Below are positions 8,629-16,997 of a DNA stretch of 64,000 nucleotides, piece after piece; within the stretch, counting starts at the first letter, position 1; every line of letters begins with the position of its first letter. Under the pieces are notes generated by a model that was not told where the DNA came from, did not search any database, and saw only the letters and a list, made by a program, of their open reading frames with translations. The DNA comes from Reinekea forsetii (lineage in GTDB: Bacteria; Pseudomonadota; Gammaproteobacteria; Pseudomonadales; Natronospirillaceae). The DNA lies in assembly GCF_018860385.1 (NCBI RefSeq), contig NZ_JAHKPH010000011.1:372001-436000 (forward strand), in the 5' to 3' direction. The position numbers and the translations under genes are program-made.

Positions 8629-10347
8629 ATGAATATTCTGATAGTCGACGACGATAAAATAGATCGAATGCGAGTGAAAAGATCTGTAAGTCAGTTCATT
8701 GGCGATATATCAATAAAGGAAGTGTCTTCAGGAGAGGATTGCCTAAACTGTCTACTCACTGAATCATTCGATGTTGTACTGCTTGACTACAATCTTCCCG
8801 GAGCAACAGGAATTGAAGTGCTCGAAAGAATGAAGCAGGGTTCTATTGGCGAAACAGCGGTTATCATGTTGTCTGGTAATACAAATGAAGATTTAGCCGT
8901 GACTTGCCTAGAGCACGGTGCACAAGATTTTATTCGTAAACAGGATTTAGATTCAAAGCATTTATATCGCGCTATCATACATGCCAAACTTCGGCATAAA
9001 AATGAAATGGAGCTTGAAAGCAGCCGCCTTAGTTTAAAGGAATTAGCCGAGCACGATCAGCTCACTGGGTTGCTTAACCGATATGCTTTTGAACATCGTG
9101 TTACTGAAGCTATGGCTTTTTGGCGAAGATCTTCAGCTCACGTCAGTTTGATGTTGATGGACTTAGATGATTTTAAGTGGATCAACGACACATTCGGACA
9201 CCCAGTAGGTGATGCCGTTTTAGTCGAAGTGGCTGATAGAATAGGAACCGTGTGCCGAGATGATGATTTTATCTGCCGTTTAGGCGGTGATGAGTTTGCC
9301 TTTGCGATTATGTGTCGTGAAGAGAACTATGCCTACCTTATTGCTCAGCGAATCTTCGATCGGTTAAGTGCGCCTTTTATAGTTGGTGGTCAAAAGCTGA
9401 CCATAAATTGCAGTGTTGGTATAGCCGATTTTACACACGATTCGAATGATATTAATGATGTGTTAAAGCGTGCAGATTTAGCCATGTATCAAGCAAAGGC
9501 TGAAGGCCGAAATAGGTTTCATTATTTTAATGAAGGTTTACAAGCGGTAGCTATTCGCCGAATCCTCGTAGAATCGGAACTCCGAGAAGCGATTCAAAAA
9601 AAGAGTTTTATCCCTTATTACCAGCCTAAAATAGATGCCAAAACTGGATTGCTGTATGGTGCAGAAGCATTAGTTAGGTGGGGTCACCCTACTCAAGGGA
9701 TAGTAGGCCCCGCCTACTTTTTAGATATTGCTGAACAAACTGGACTGATTATTGATATAGACCGAATAGTCATACAGAAGGCTTGTGCACAACACGCCCA
9801 ATGGCTCGCGGATCATACGTTTGATCATCCAATTAAAATGGCTATGAATATATCTGTTCGACATTTTAAAGATGATTCGTTTCTACCGATGTTAACAGAG
9901 TTACTGGAGAAGTATGAAATTCAACCCTCTAGTATTGAGTTAGAGATCGTTGAGTCAGAGCTTGTGCAAGACACCGACACGGCAATTGCGGTGTTAGATG
10001 AGTTAGCAAAAATGGGAATCGATGTTGCCATTGATGATTTTGGAACCGGCTATTCTTCTTTAAGTTACTTAAAACAATTTAATGTTCAAGTATTAAAAAT
10101 AGACCGTTCATTTTTATTTGATATTCCTGAATCGGAGATCAGCAGCCGATTGTTCAAAGGGATGCTTAATTTAAGTCAATCACTAGAGTTGCCCAATGTC
10201 GTTGAAGGGGTAGAAACTCAAGCACATGTTGAAAAGTGTTTAGAATATAACGCAGAAATTTTGCAAGGGTACTACTTTGCTAAACCGTTAACGGCCCAAG
10301 AGTTTGCAAATTACATTCCACCTAAGTTCAATAAGGGCGATACTTAA
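8629..10347 (+). CDS. Response regulator with REC-GGDEF-EAL domains (c-di-GMP synthesis/hydrolysis)
   Basis: 572 residues: receiver (1-125, acidic DDD near residue 7, phosphoacceptor in 'VVLLDYNLPG'), a short helical linker, a GGDEF domain (about 150-310) and an EAL domain (about 320-565). The GGDEF motif is intact (219-223) and is preceded by an RxxD inhibitory site, R210 to D213, at the canonical five-residue spacing. The EAL signature 346-348 ('GAEALVRWGHP'), 'DDFGTGYSS' (469-477) and 'EGVET' (526-530) are intact too. Both catalytic halves therefore look active, and the net direction would be set by phosphorylation. It is the third gene of the operon begun by the kinase at 6997, so it is the likely c-di-GMP output of that sensor. 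Confidence 0.93.
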   Translation: MNILIVDDDKIDRMRVKRSVSQFIGDISIKEVSSGEDCLNCLLTESFDVVLLDYNLPGATGIEVLERMKQGSIGETAVIMLSGNTNEDLAVTCLEHGAQDFIRKQDLDSKHLYRAIIHAKLRHKNEMELESSRLSLKELAEHDQLTGLLNRYAFEHRVTEAMAFWRRSSAHVSLMLMDLDDFKWINDTFGHPVGDAVLVEVADRIGTVCRDDDFICRLGGDEFAFAIMCREENYAYLIAQRIFDRLSAPFIVGGQKLTINCSVGIADFTHDSNDINDVLKRADLAMYQAKAEGRNRFHYFNEGLQAVAIRRILVESELREAIQKKSFIPYYQPKIDAKTGLLYGAEALVRWGHPTQGIVGPAYFLDIAEQTGLIIDIDRIVIQKACAQHAQWLADHTFDHPIKMAMNISVRHFKDDSFLPMLTELLEKYEIQPSSIELEIVESELVQDTDTAIAVLDELAKMGIDVAIDDFGTGYSSLSYLKQFNVQVLKIDRSFLFDIPESEISSRLFKGMLNLSQSLELPNVVEGVETQAHVEKCLEYNAEILQGYYFAKPLTAQEFANYIPPKFNKGDT

Positions 10348-10357
10348 GATTTAAAAC

Positions 10358-10494
10358 CTGAGGTATATCTTCTACACTCAAACTAAAGCTTTAGGTACTA
10401 TAACTGCAACTACATACCTCTTAACGGCCGAGCTACTTTTCGCTCCAGAAGTCAAACCGTATCTATTAATACTGGCATTGTTTTTTAAAGATGG
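10358..10494 (-). pseudogene. Decayed fragment of a PPC (peptidase C-terminal) domain, paralogous to the neighbouring peptidase tail
   Basis: Read on the minus strand, this stretch aligns base by base, with a single-base gap, to the last ~130 bases of the M28 peptidase gene (10831-10960). Conceptual translation gives 'LTSGAKSSSAV' against the peptidase's 'LTSGANDSSAFV', and 'SFSLSVEDIPQ' against 'SYSLSVEYLPQ'. A frameshift separates the two matching parts and a TAA interrupts the second one. It has no start and no intact upstream domain. It is best read as the remnant of a duplicated or recombined gene for a PPC-tailed secreted protein, left just downstream of the surviving copy. Confidence 0.75.
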
Positions 10495-10780
10495 CATAAA
10501 AAAATTACCTTAAGTCATATATTAGTTCTCATCGATAGCCACCTGATAAAAAGCTTGTAATCTATCTTTGTTAAGATTCATGAGTTGTCTATTTTCTCTG
10601 ATGGCTGGTAGTCATCGAGAATAGTACAACTATCAAGCAATTAGTCGTTTACTTTGTGAGGGTTTGTATGTTCGAGCTAGCTGAGGCCCTTCTAAGAGTA
10701 ACCACACCGAACACTATATCCGTTTTAAGCAACATTGATTTGGGACCAATTCAAAAACAGGTTGTTTTATTGAGGGTGCA

Positions 10781-10807
10781 AAAAAAGACCGCTTGTGCGG
10801 TCTTTTC
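10781..10807 (-). terminator. Bidirectional Rho-independent terminator
   Basis: Stem AGACCGC (10786-10792), loop TTGT, GCGGTCT (10797-10803). On the minus strand it is followed by a long T run, which suits the M28 peptidase gene ending at 10825. On the plus strand it is followed by TTTTCTC. Confidence 0.88.
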
Positions 10808-10824
10808 TCTTACGGAGTAGATAA

Positions 10825-12723
10825 TTAAGGCTGAGGCAAGTATTCGACGCTCAAACTGTAGCTTGAAGTGCTAGAACTGTAACCACGCACCATTACAAAT
10901 GCCGAGCTATCGTTTGCACCCGAAGTAAGATCACAACTTTCAGTACTGCCGTTTTTGTAGGGTCTGCAATCATAGCTGCTAGTAGTGGGTTGTGCGCCAA
11001 AACGGACATAAAGGTCGGCATCATTGTTCCCAGTCATCTGGGCGATGAATTGGCTGGCAGAAGTGATGCTAAATGGACCGTAGTGCTGCTCTTGGCTTTT
11101 GCCTACAGAACCGGTGAAGTTTTCAGTTACAGGTGTGTTTGAAGGTGGCGGCGGTGGAGTTGATCCTGCGGGTGTATAGGTGGCATCTATATTAAAACTA
11201 GATGCACTGCTGCTGTACCCTCTTGCCATGATATAAACGTTCGCATCACTGTTGCCAGTTGAAACGGTGCAGGTTTCAGCGGAACCACTTTTATAGGGGC
11301 GACAATCGTAATTACTGGTGGTAGGCGCGGCTCCAACTCGAACGTACAAATCAGCATCATTGTTGCCTGACATTACGACGTTTACTGTACTGTTAGCGGC
11401 AGCTAATACAGGACCGAAGTTTAGTTCTTGGTTGCGAGCAACCTGGCCAGAAAAACTATCCGTCACTTCAGTGCCTGGTTCAGGTGGAGGTGGAGGCGTA
11501 TCGCTCATGTTTCCTTTAGCCAGTTCTGCGACGAAAGCCGCTGCCAATTTACCAAATTTCAAGGCATGGAATGCGTGGTTACCACTTTTATCAAGCGTAT
11601 CGCCTGTAGTATGAATGTGAGGGTTTGCACCGTTAAATGTAGCCTCAAAAGGGAAGGACGCAGGGTATCCTTCGTTTGTCCAAGAGGCGTGGTCTGAGCA
11701 AGCGTAGCCGCAAGTAGATCGGCCAACCGATAATTCAGGTTGGTAAACCGTTACCAGCTGCTCTACAAAGTTATTTTGAGCCGCATTGGTGTAATCATCA
11801 ATAATATAAATATCTTGGCTAGAACCCTGATAATTTGTCATGTCGAGTTGTAACACGCCGACCACGTTTGTGCCATTGCTTCGATGTTCGGCTGCGATCG
11901 CTTTTGAGCCCCGTAGGCCAACTTCTTCGGCCGCATAGCCAATTAATTTAACGGTACGGTTGGGTTTGAAATCTGTAGTGACAATGGTTCGAATCAACTC
12001 GGTGAGTGTCGCAATGCCAGAGGCATCGTCATCGGCACCAGGAGCGCGCGTATCATTGCTCATCCCCCCAGAGATAATGGAATCTAAGTGCGCTCCTAAA
12101 ACAACGACTTCATCCGGATTCGTGCGTCCTTCGATGGTCATAACAACCGAAGGCTGGGCCCAACTGTGATTAAAAAGACTGACTGAAATATCGGTACGAC
12201 CATTGCTGATTGTAGACCATTCATCGCGGAGCCAATTCGCACTGTCTACACCATGTGTCGAGGTATAGTAGCGATTAACAAAGGCTTGTAAGTCGATGAC
12301 CGTATTACGAATACCAGATTCTGTCATGGTTTGTTGCAGTGCGTTGACGACATCGGCGTTATCCAGTGTGTAGTTGACGGCAATGCTCTGAGCTTGGCTC
12401 ATCATGGTTTGGTTTTGCACCAAATCTGTTTGAGCAGCTGTTAACGATTCATGTGCAATAAAGCCACCACAGCGATTATGTTGGTGGTGCATTAGCTCAG
12501 AAATAATGGATAAATGCCTTTCTTTTACCAGAATTAATTGGGTAGCAGGAGCCTCGGCTGTCATTAACGTTGTGGGTAACTTAGCTTCTTTCTGGATCAT
12601 GCTCGGGTAGTGGTCTTTTAAAGACTGGTAGCCATCGGCGCCCATGCTGATCCACACATCTTCGGCTAGTGCGGCCGTACTTAGTGAAAGGCCTAGCAAT
12701 GAGGCCATGAGAGTTGCTTTCAT
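10825..12723 (-). CDS. Secreted M28-family zinc aminopeptidase with two C-terminal PPC domains
   Basis: 632 residues from the ATG at 12723, chosen because CGGAGA lies 7-8 bases upstream; a longer in-frame ATG at 12750 would place that Shine-Dalgarno inside the gene. Signal peptide 1-20 (ALA/ED), propeptide-like region to about 180, then an M28 domain resembling Vibrio leucyl aminopeptidase. Zinc ligands and catalytic residues are all visible: H212 ('LGAHLDS'), the Asp of 'GADDDASG' (229-236), E266-E267 ('AAEEVGLRGS'), D294 and H371 ('HIHTTGDT'). A Cys pair in 'CGYAC' (338-342) fits the family disulfide. Two PPC beta-sandwich domains follow (about 410-505 and 520-615), joined by proline-rich linkers. 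PPC domains usually assist export and are often removed. Likely role: extracellular peptide degradation. Confidence 0.93.
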   Translation of the reverse strand: MKATLMASLLGLSLSTAALAEDVWISMGADGYQSLKDHYPSMIQKEAKLPTTLMTAEAPATQLILVKERHLSIISELMHHQHNRCGGFIAHESLTAAQTDLVQNQTMMSQAQSIAVNYTLDNADVVNALQQTMTESGIRNTVIDLQAFVNRYYTSTHGVDSANWLRDEWSTISNGRTDISVSLFNHSWAQPSVVMTIEGRTNPDEVVVLGAHLDSIISGGMSNDTRAPGADDDASGIATLTELIRTIVTTDFKPNRTVKLIGYAAEEVGLRGSKAIAAEHRSNGTNVVGVLQLDMTNYQGSSQDIYIIDDYTNAAQNNFVEQLVTVYQPELSVGRSTCGYACSDHASWTNEGYPASFPFEATFNGANPHIHTTGDTLDKSGNHAFHALKFGKLAAAFVAELAKGNMSDTPPPPPEPGTEVTDSFSGQVARNQELNFGPVLAAANSTVNVVMSGNNDADLYVRVGAAPTTSNYDCRPYKSGSAETCTVSTGNSDANVYIMARGYSSSASSFNIDATYTPAGSTPPPPPSNTPVTENFTGSVGKSQEQHYGPFSITSASQFIAQMTGNNDADLYVRFGAQPTTSSYDCRPYKNGSTESCDLTSGANDSSAFVMVRGYSSSTSSYSLSVEYLPQP

Positions 12724-12946
12724 CTTGTTCTCCGTTTTTATTATTTTCAATGCGATAACACTGTTTTTTTATAGTGAGGTGAGGAACAGCCGAATCGCCA
12801 CCCGTCGACCGTTTGAGCGCCTGGGTAAAACGCACAACGACACCTTCAACCTAAACCAATTACGCCATCTTGAAAGCGAATAAGATGAAAAAATTAAAAC
12901 CTTGTTCGATTTTTTAGATAGGCATCATGTTTTGATGCCGATTGAG

Positions 12947-14587
12947 TTAATTGAGCTCGAGTCGAACTGGTTTAATATGATAGGAGTGCCGGGTTTGAGA
13001 ATGGTCAAAAGTACTGACCCATAGATAAGACTCGTTGGTAATCTCAAGGTCGAACTCAGACCCCGTATCTAGGGCGCGTTTAAGCTCAACTTGCCATAAG
13101 CCATCACGCCAATAACCTACGGCTTCAACGTCACCACGACCTTGGCTAAATGGTCCTAGGCTCAGCACCGATGGAATGATCGTATTTAATGGATAATTGT
13201 CTTCATCGGGGTGGTAGGCAATGGTGTCTTCCCAATCTAGCCACCATGAACCAAAGTCGGATTCGTTTGCATCAAAGTTAGGTTGGCCAAGCCTTTTAAG
13301 CAGCGCTTTATTGGCGGGTAAACGCAACGGAGTAACGATGCCATCATCGTACATAGTCCAATTCATAACGTAGCCACCACACTCTGGTTTGGTTTGGAAA
13401 TCACTGCCATCCCAGCGCACTAGGTGTTCACAGTCATCTCGGTCTTTTTGGTATCCGCCGGTGTATCGCTTGTACTCAGAGTCGCTCGGTGAAGGAGGGC
13501 CAAAGTAGTTGTCATCAGCCTGACCCAAGCTAAGCCCGGTTCGAACGCTCTTCCAGTGCCAAACATCGGCTATTTTCCCATCGGTGGTGTAATGTAAGCC
13601 CCTCTTATTTGGCGGCGCGGGTTGATCTTTCAGAGGTTGCTCGCCCAACTGTACCGTACCGCCGCCAGCGAGGCTTGAAGTTTGGGTAAGCATAACGGCT
13701 AACTTGTCTTCGTAAAAAGTATTTTCATTAGCTTGCTTAAGGTCGGTCTGAACTACCTTCCAACCTTCCTCTGTTTTAATCAGTGGTACATGCATTTGGC
13801 TTCGGGTTGAATCTGGCCAGCTTATATAAAAGTAGATATTTTTATTATCTCGTAGTGCCTTTATGGTAACTAAAGTACCTTGTGTTGGCTGGCGGTAGCC
13901 TTGATAGGTTTGTACTCTAACCGTATTAGCCTGTGCCCAAGCTGCTTCTCGTAAATCGCCATCGAGTTCAATGGATTGGTCCGTGATGCCAACATTTAAT
14001 GTTTTGGGTTGAGTCATTAGCCAAACGCTGAAGGTAACGAGTACTGCCATGCCTAATAAAATTAACCACGCCCAAGTAATACGTTGACCGGATATTACGA
14101 ACACTTTCAGTACTTGGCGCCACGGTAAAGCTATAAATGCAACGGCGCTGTGCACGATGAAATAAGCAGCCATTGAAATCGCTGAGATTAAATGGAGTCG
14201 AAGGGTCCATTCTACAGGCAAAAAATGCCAACCTAGAATAAGTTGCACACCAGTGGTTAGACTTACCGTAAGCAAAGCCCAAGCCAAATAATGCGTAAAA
14301 TTAAAAGCCATCATGCTAATGCTGGGATGCTTCAAATTAGGGAGCCGACGGCGCTTGATCCGGCCCATGATGTAAAGCCCAATAGCGAAAGCCAGCAATA
14401 AAGCTGATCGAAAATGCCAAGCATGCACATCGCCCTGAGGTAAAAGCATGGCCAGTCTAATCAGTGCTGGCTCATTGGCAACTGCAATGCGAAGTCCAGT
14501 AAATAACAATGGCACAATAGAAAAAATAAATAGCAGATGGGCTAAACGAATAACCGCGTTAGACTGAGTTTTTGTAGGTGACGACAT
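12947..14587 (-). CDS. Cytochrome b561-like membrane domain fused to an ethylbenzene dehydrogenase-related heme-binding domain
   Basis: About 546 residues. The first ~215 form six hydrophobic segments with well-placed histidines ('HAWHF', 'NFTHYLAW', 'LHLISAIS', 'FIVHSAVAF'), the pattern of a di-heme b-type cytochrome b561. The rest (about 225-546) is an extracytoplasmic domain like the gamma heme-binding subunit of ethylbenzene/DMSO-family dehydrogenases, opening 'SIELDGDLREAAWAQ'. It probably carries electrons across the membrane between quinol and a periplasmic partner. No molybdoenzyme gene is nearby, so the partner is unknown. The ATG at 14587 is used; a GTG at 14599 is an alternative and neither has a strong ribosome site. 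The domain assignment is moderately firm; the function is inference. Confidence 0.75.
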   Translation of the reverse strand: MSSPTKTQSNAVIRLAHLLFIFSIVPLLFTGLRIAVANEPALIRLAMLLPQGDVHAWHFRSALLLAFAIGLYIMGRIKRRRLPNLKHPSISMMAFNFTHYLAWALLTVSLTTGVQLILGWHFLPVEWTLRLHLISAISMAAYFIVHSAVAFIALPWRQVLKVFVISGQRITWAWLILLGMAVLVTFSVWLMTQPKTLNVGITDQSIELDGDLREAAWAQANTVRVQTYQGYRQPTQGTLVTIKALRDNKNIYFYISWPDSTRSQMHVPLIKTEEGWKVVQTDLKQANENTFYEDKLAVMLTQTSSLAGGGTVQLGEQPLKDQPAPPNKRGLHYTTDGKIADVWHWKSVRTGLSLGQADDNYFGPPSPSDSEYKRYTGGYQKDRDDCEHLVRWDGSDFQTKPECGGYVMNWTMYDDGIVTPLRLPANKALLKRLGQPNFDANESDFGSWWLDWEDTIAYHPDEDNYPLNTIIPSVLSLGPFSQGRGDVEAVGYWRDGLWQVELKRALDTGSEFDLEITNESYLWVSTFDHSQTRHSYHIKPVRLELN

Positions 14588-14644
14588 GAAAAAGCACACT
14601 TATAGATGAGCGCTTAGTATACAGAAGAATTATCCGATAAGAAA

Positions 14645-14670
14645 AAGCCCACCGCAGCGGTGGTGGGCTT
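14645..14670 (-). terminator. Rho-independent terminator of the membrane alpha/beta hydrolase gene
   Basis: Stem GCCCACC (14647-14653) with GGTGGGC (14662-14668). On the minus strand it is followed by TTTTTC, placing it about 50 bases beyond the stop of the gene ending at 14718. Confidence 0.85.
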
Positions 14671-14717
14671 GTTACTGTTTGTTGCCAATGTATCTGGCTA
14701 AAAAAGTCTATACAGGT

Positions 14718-16472
14718 TTAGAAAACGAAGTGTGTTGCTTGGCTTGCAACAACAACCCAAGTAATGAACATCCCGTTGATGAATGCTCCGGTATAGACTT
14801 GGCCTGTAACACGATAGGCCACGGTGAATACCAAGGCTGCAATGGCCATGAGTGGAATAAACTGGAAGGCAATAATTGTCCAAAGTGGTTCTGCTGCAAT
14901 AAACAGAGTACCACCTAAGAAAAGTGGTAGGTACTGAACGGCCAGTAATACCATATAACCGACACTGAGTAACAACCAATTTGCCACGAGCTCTTTACGA
15001 AAGCTCCAATTGTCTTGGCGCAGTTGACCATGTAACACAACCGCTACAACAATGAAGAACAAACAGAAAGGAACCACATAAGACAGTGCAATTTTAAATT
15101 GCAGTGGGCTCAATAGCTTAACGCCAAATACCCAAATGCGGTAATCGACATCAAAAAAGAAATCGACTAAAAGCAATGAACTATAAAGTACCCCAATGAC
15201 CGATAATGCCAGTAAAAATGAGCGGCATACTTGCGCGATTTTAAAACCTTGGCCAAGCGTGATGCCATAATTAGCCACTGTTGCACCCGTCTTCTTATTC
15301 ACCAATAGGTGCCATAAAGAAAACAGCACCAACGAAATCAAACCGGTTAATAGCGCCCAAACCATTACTTGGGTGGTGATGTTTTGTGCAAACAATGCAG
15401 AGGCTTGCCATCCCAGACCTTCACTGATGCCTTTAAATGGGAATAGCGTGATCGCAGGGAGTGCAGTAAATATAATGGCACCAACCCACCAACCCGCGCC
15501 TTGTAAGGCATGTGCTTTAGGGGCTGCGTTATTTAAAGACTGAAAGGGAGAACGCTTGGCGAGTGCAGGGACCGCAGGGACAATCAGAACGACCATGCCT
15601 AAAAGCGCTATAAGGGTACCTATTTCTTTCCAAATCCACACTTGATCACTCGATGGTAAAGCGTTTGCACCGTCTAAGGTTTGATCAAACCAGTCGATAG
15701 CATAACCAATAGCCTCATGAGAAAAGTGATCACCAGGGTGAGTAACAGCGGGTTGGTGCAGAACACGCGCCGTACCTAAAGATATATCGCCATAAATTTT
15801 GCCAGGAACAATATCTTCTTTTGTGTTGAAAAGTTTTTTAAGTTTTTCAGTTTTAGTTATTTCAGTTGGAACTTCAACGCCCCACATCAGTGCTGAAAAT
15901 TCATCGTATTTTGAGAATACGACCGCAATATTGCGTGGCCATTGCGCGGTGCCTTCAGGTGCTCCAAAGGTGCCTGTAGAAGAGCCTTCAATAACAATTG
16001 ATTTATAAGCATCAGGGTAAACACCGGCCGCAACAAGAGACGCCCAACCACCCATTGAGTGGCCCTCTAGGCCAATATTGTCTTGGTCTACAAAAGGTAA
16101 GGTCTTCATGTAGGCTAAGGTATCAATGCCGCCAAAACCATTCGTGAATGCCGCAGGGTCTGAATACCCATGGCCAGTTTGGTCTGGAGCCAGAACAACA
16201 TAACCACGACGAGCGAACTCAATGGCAAAACCAGATTGTGTCTCGTTAGAATTAATGTAGCCGTGAGTTGCGATGATGCCGGGTGCCGGGTTTTCATTAG
16301 AAACGCCCTTCGGCACATATAAACGTGCATGAGTGATGACGCCATCATTTCCAGCAAAACGAACATGGCTAACTTTAACATTGCCAGCGCTCGTTTGTAC
16401 TTGATGAGCTAAGAAACCGCCCACAAAAAGTAAAATGAGGGCAAAAATTAACGCTTTAGGGTTGTACTGCAT
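14718..16472 (-). CDS. Alpha/beta hydrolase with C-terminal multi-pass membrane domain
   Basis: 584 residues. An N-terminal membrane anchor (about 6-22) precedes an alpha/beta hydrolase domain (about 35-290) of the dienelactone-hydrolase/acetylxylan-esterase type. The nucleophile elbow is GHSMGG with S139, the oxyanion region is around 'ATHGYINS' (68-75), and candidate acid and base residues lie in 'SKYDEF' and 'HPGDHFSHEA'. From about residue 300 onward the chain has some eight hydrophobic helices, so the hydrolase sits on the membrane, probably outside the cytoplasm. The combination is known from uncharacterised bacterial proteins. The substrate cannot be deduced; an esterase, lipase or peptidase activity is possible. 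It stands alone, with its own terminator. Confidence 0.8.
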   Translation of the reverse strand: MQYNPKALIFALILLFVGGFLAHQVQTSAGNVKVSHVRFAGNDGVITHARLYVPKGVSNENPAPGIIATHGYINSNETQSGFAIEFARRGYVVLAPDQTGHGYSDPAAFTNGFGGIDTLAYMKTLPFVDQDNIGLEGHSMGGWASLVAAGVYPDAYKSIVIEGSSTGTFGAPEGTAQWPRNIAVVFSKYDEFSALMWGVEVPTEITKTEKLKKLFNTKEDIVPGKIYGDISLGTARVLHQPAVTHPGDHFSHEAIGYAIDWFDQTLDGANALPSSDQVWIWKEIGTLIALLGMVVLIVPAVPALAKRSPFQSLNNAAPKAHALQGAGWWVGAIIFTALPAITLFPFKGISEGLGWQASALFAQNITTQVMVWALLTGLISLVLFSLWHLLVNKKTGATVANYGITLGQGFKIAQVCRSFLLALSVIGVLYSSLLLVDFFFDVDYRIWVFGVKLLSPLQFKIALSYVVPFCLFFIVVAVVLHGQLRQDNWSFRKELVANWLLLSVGYMVLLAVQYLPLFLGGTLFIAAEPLWTIIAFQFIPLMAIAALVFTVAYRVTGQVYTGAFINGMFITWVVVASQATHFVF

Positions 16473-16677
16473 TGTATTCCTCTCTTGCTTAATTGTTGTT
16501 ATTAAATGTCGAATCTAGTGATTCAAAATGACTTTAACTGATAAGAAGAGAGGGTGTCGATTAAAATAGGACCTAATTGAATGATTAGTGAATGAAATTC
16601 ACGGAAAGGCCTCTATTAAGCAATATTGTTTTGCGCGCAAACTATAATAAGTGGGAGTTTATTATTTGGTCGTTTAT

Positions 16678-16989
16678 TCACACATGTATTAAGTCGTTTT
16701 CTATCTTAAATGGAATGGCGGTTAAATGCTCCCCTTGGCAAGGTCCTGCTAGGCAGTTTCCACTTTCAATTTCAAACAATGCGCCGTGAGTAGAGCACTC
16801 TATTAAAGCTCCGTCTTGATCTAAAAATACGTCTTCTTGAAACTCTAAATTGACCCCAAGGTGAGGGCATTCATTTTTGTAAACAAAAATTTGACCGTCT
16901 TTTTTCACCACAAATATTGCGCCATGTGGGCTGTCGAAGCCTTTCGAATTACTTTCTTGTATATCATGAATACTGCACAGTTCCGTCAT
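16678..16989 (-). CDS. Small Rieske [2Fe-2S] ferredoxin-like protein
   Basis: 103 residues, essentially one Rieske domain with both cluster-binding boxes: C-P-H in 'NECPHLGVNL' and C-x-x-H in 'IECSTHGALFEI'. It has no signal peptide or membrane helix, so it is a soluble cytoplasmic electron carrier of the kind that serves dioxygenases or NirD-like partners. The gene lies 8 bases after the Smp/cyclase-like membrane gene on the same strand and is probably co-transcribed with it. No oxygenase is encoded nearby, so its redox partner is unknown. A weak AGGAAC precedes the ATG. Confidence 0.9.
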   Translation of the reverse strand: MTELCSIHDIQESNSKGFDSPHGAIFVVKKDGQIFVYKNECPHLGVNLEFQEDVFLDQDGALIECSTHGALFEIESGNCLAGPCQGEHLTAIPFKIENDLIHV

Positions 16990-16997
16990 ATTGTTCC

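Larger units (their letters stand above)
10348..10824. other. Intergenic region holding a PPC-domain relic and a bidirectional terminator
   Basis: This 477-base gap holds a decayed PPC-domain fragment at 10358-10494 and a terminator hairpin at 10781-10807. Nothing convincing is visible in about 10500-10780. A 50-codon ATG frame from 10668 runs straight through the terminator and was not accepted. Confidence 0.6.

Noticed and set aside
10668-10820. 50-codon ATG frame on the plus strand before the M28 peptidase terminator
   Set aside because: It runs through the bidirectional terminator hairpin, has no strong ribosome site and shows no protein-like composition.
12644-12883. Plus-strand frame of 79 codons opposite the M28 peptidase start
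   Set aside because: It is antisense to the signal peptide region and its hydrophobic stretch is the complement of that coding sequence.
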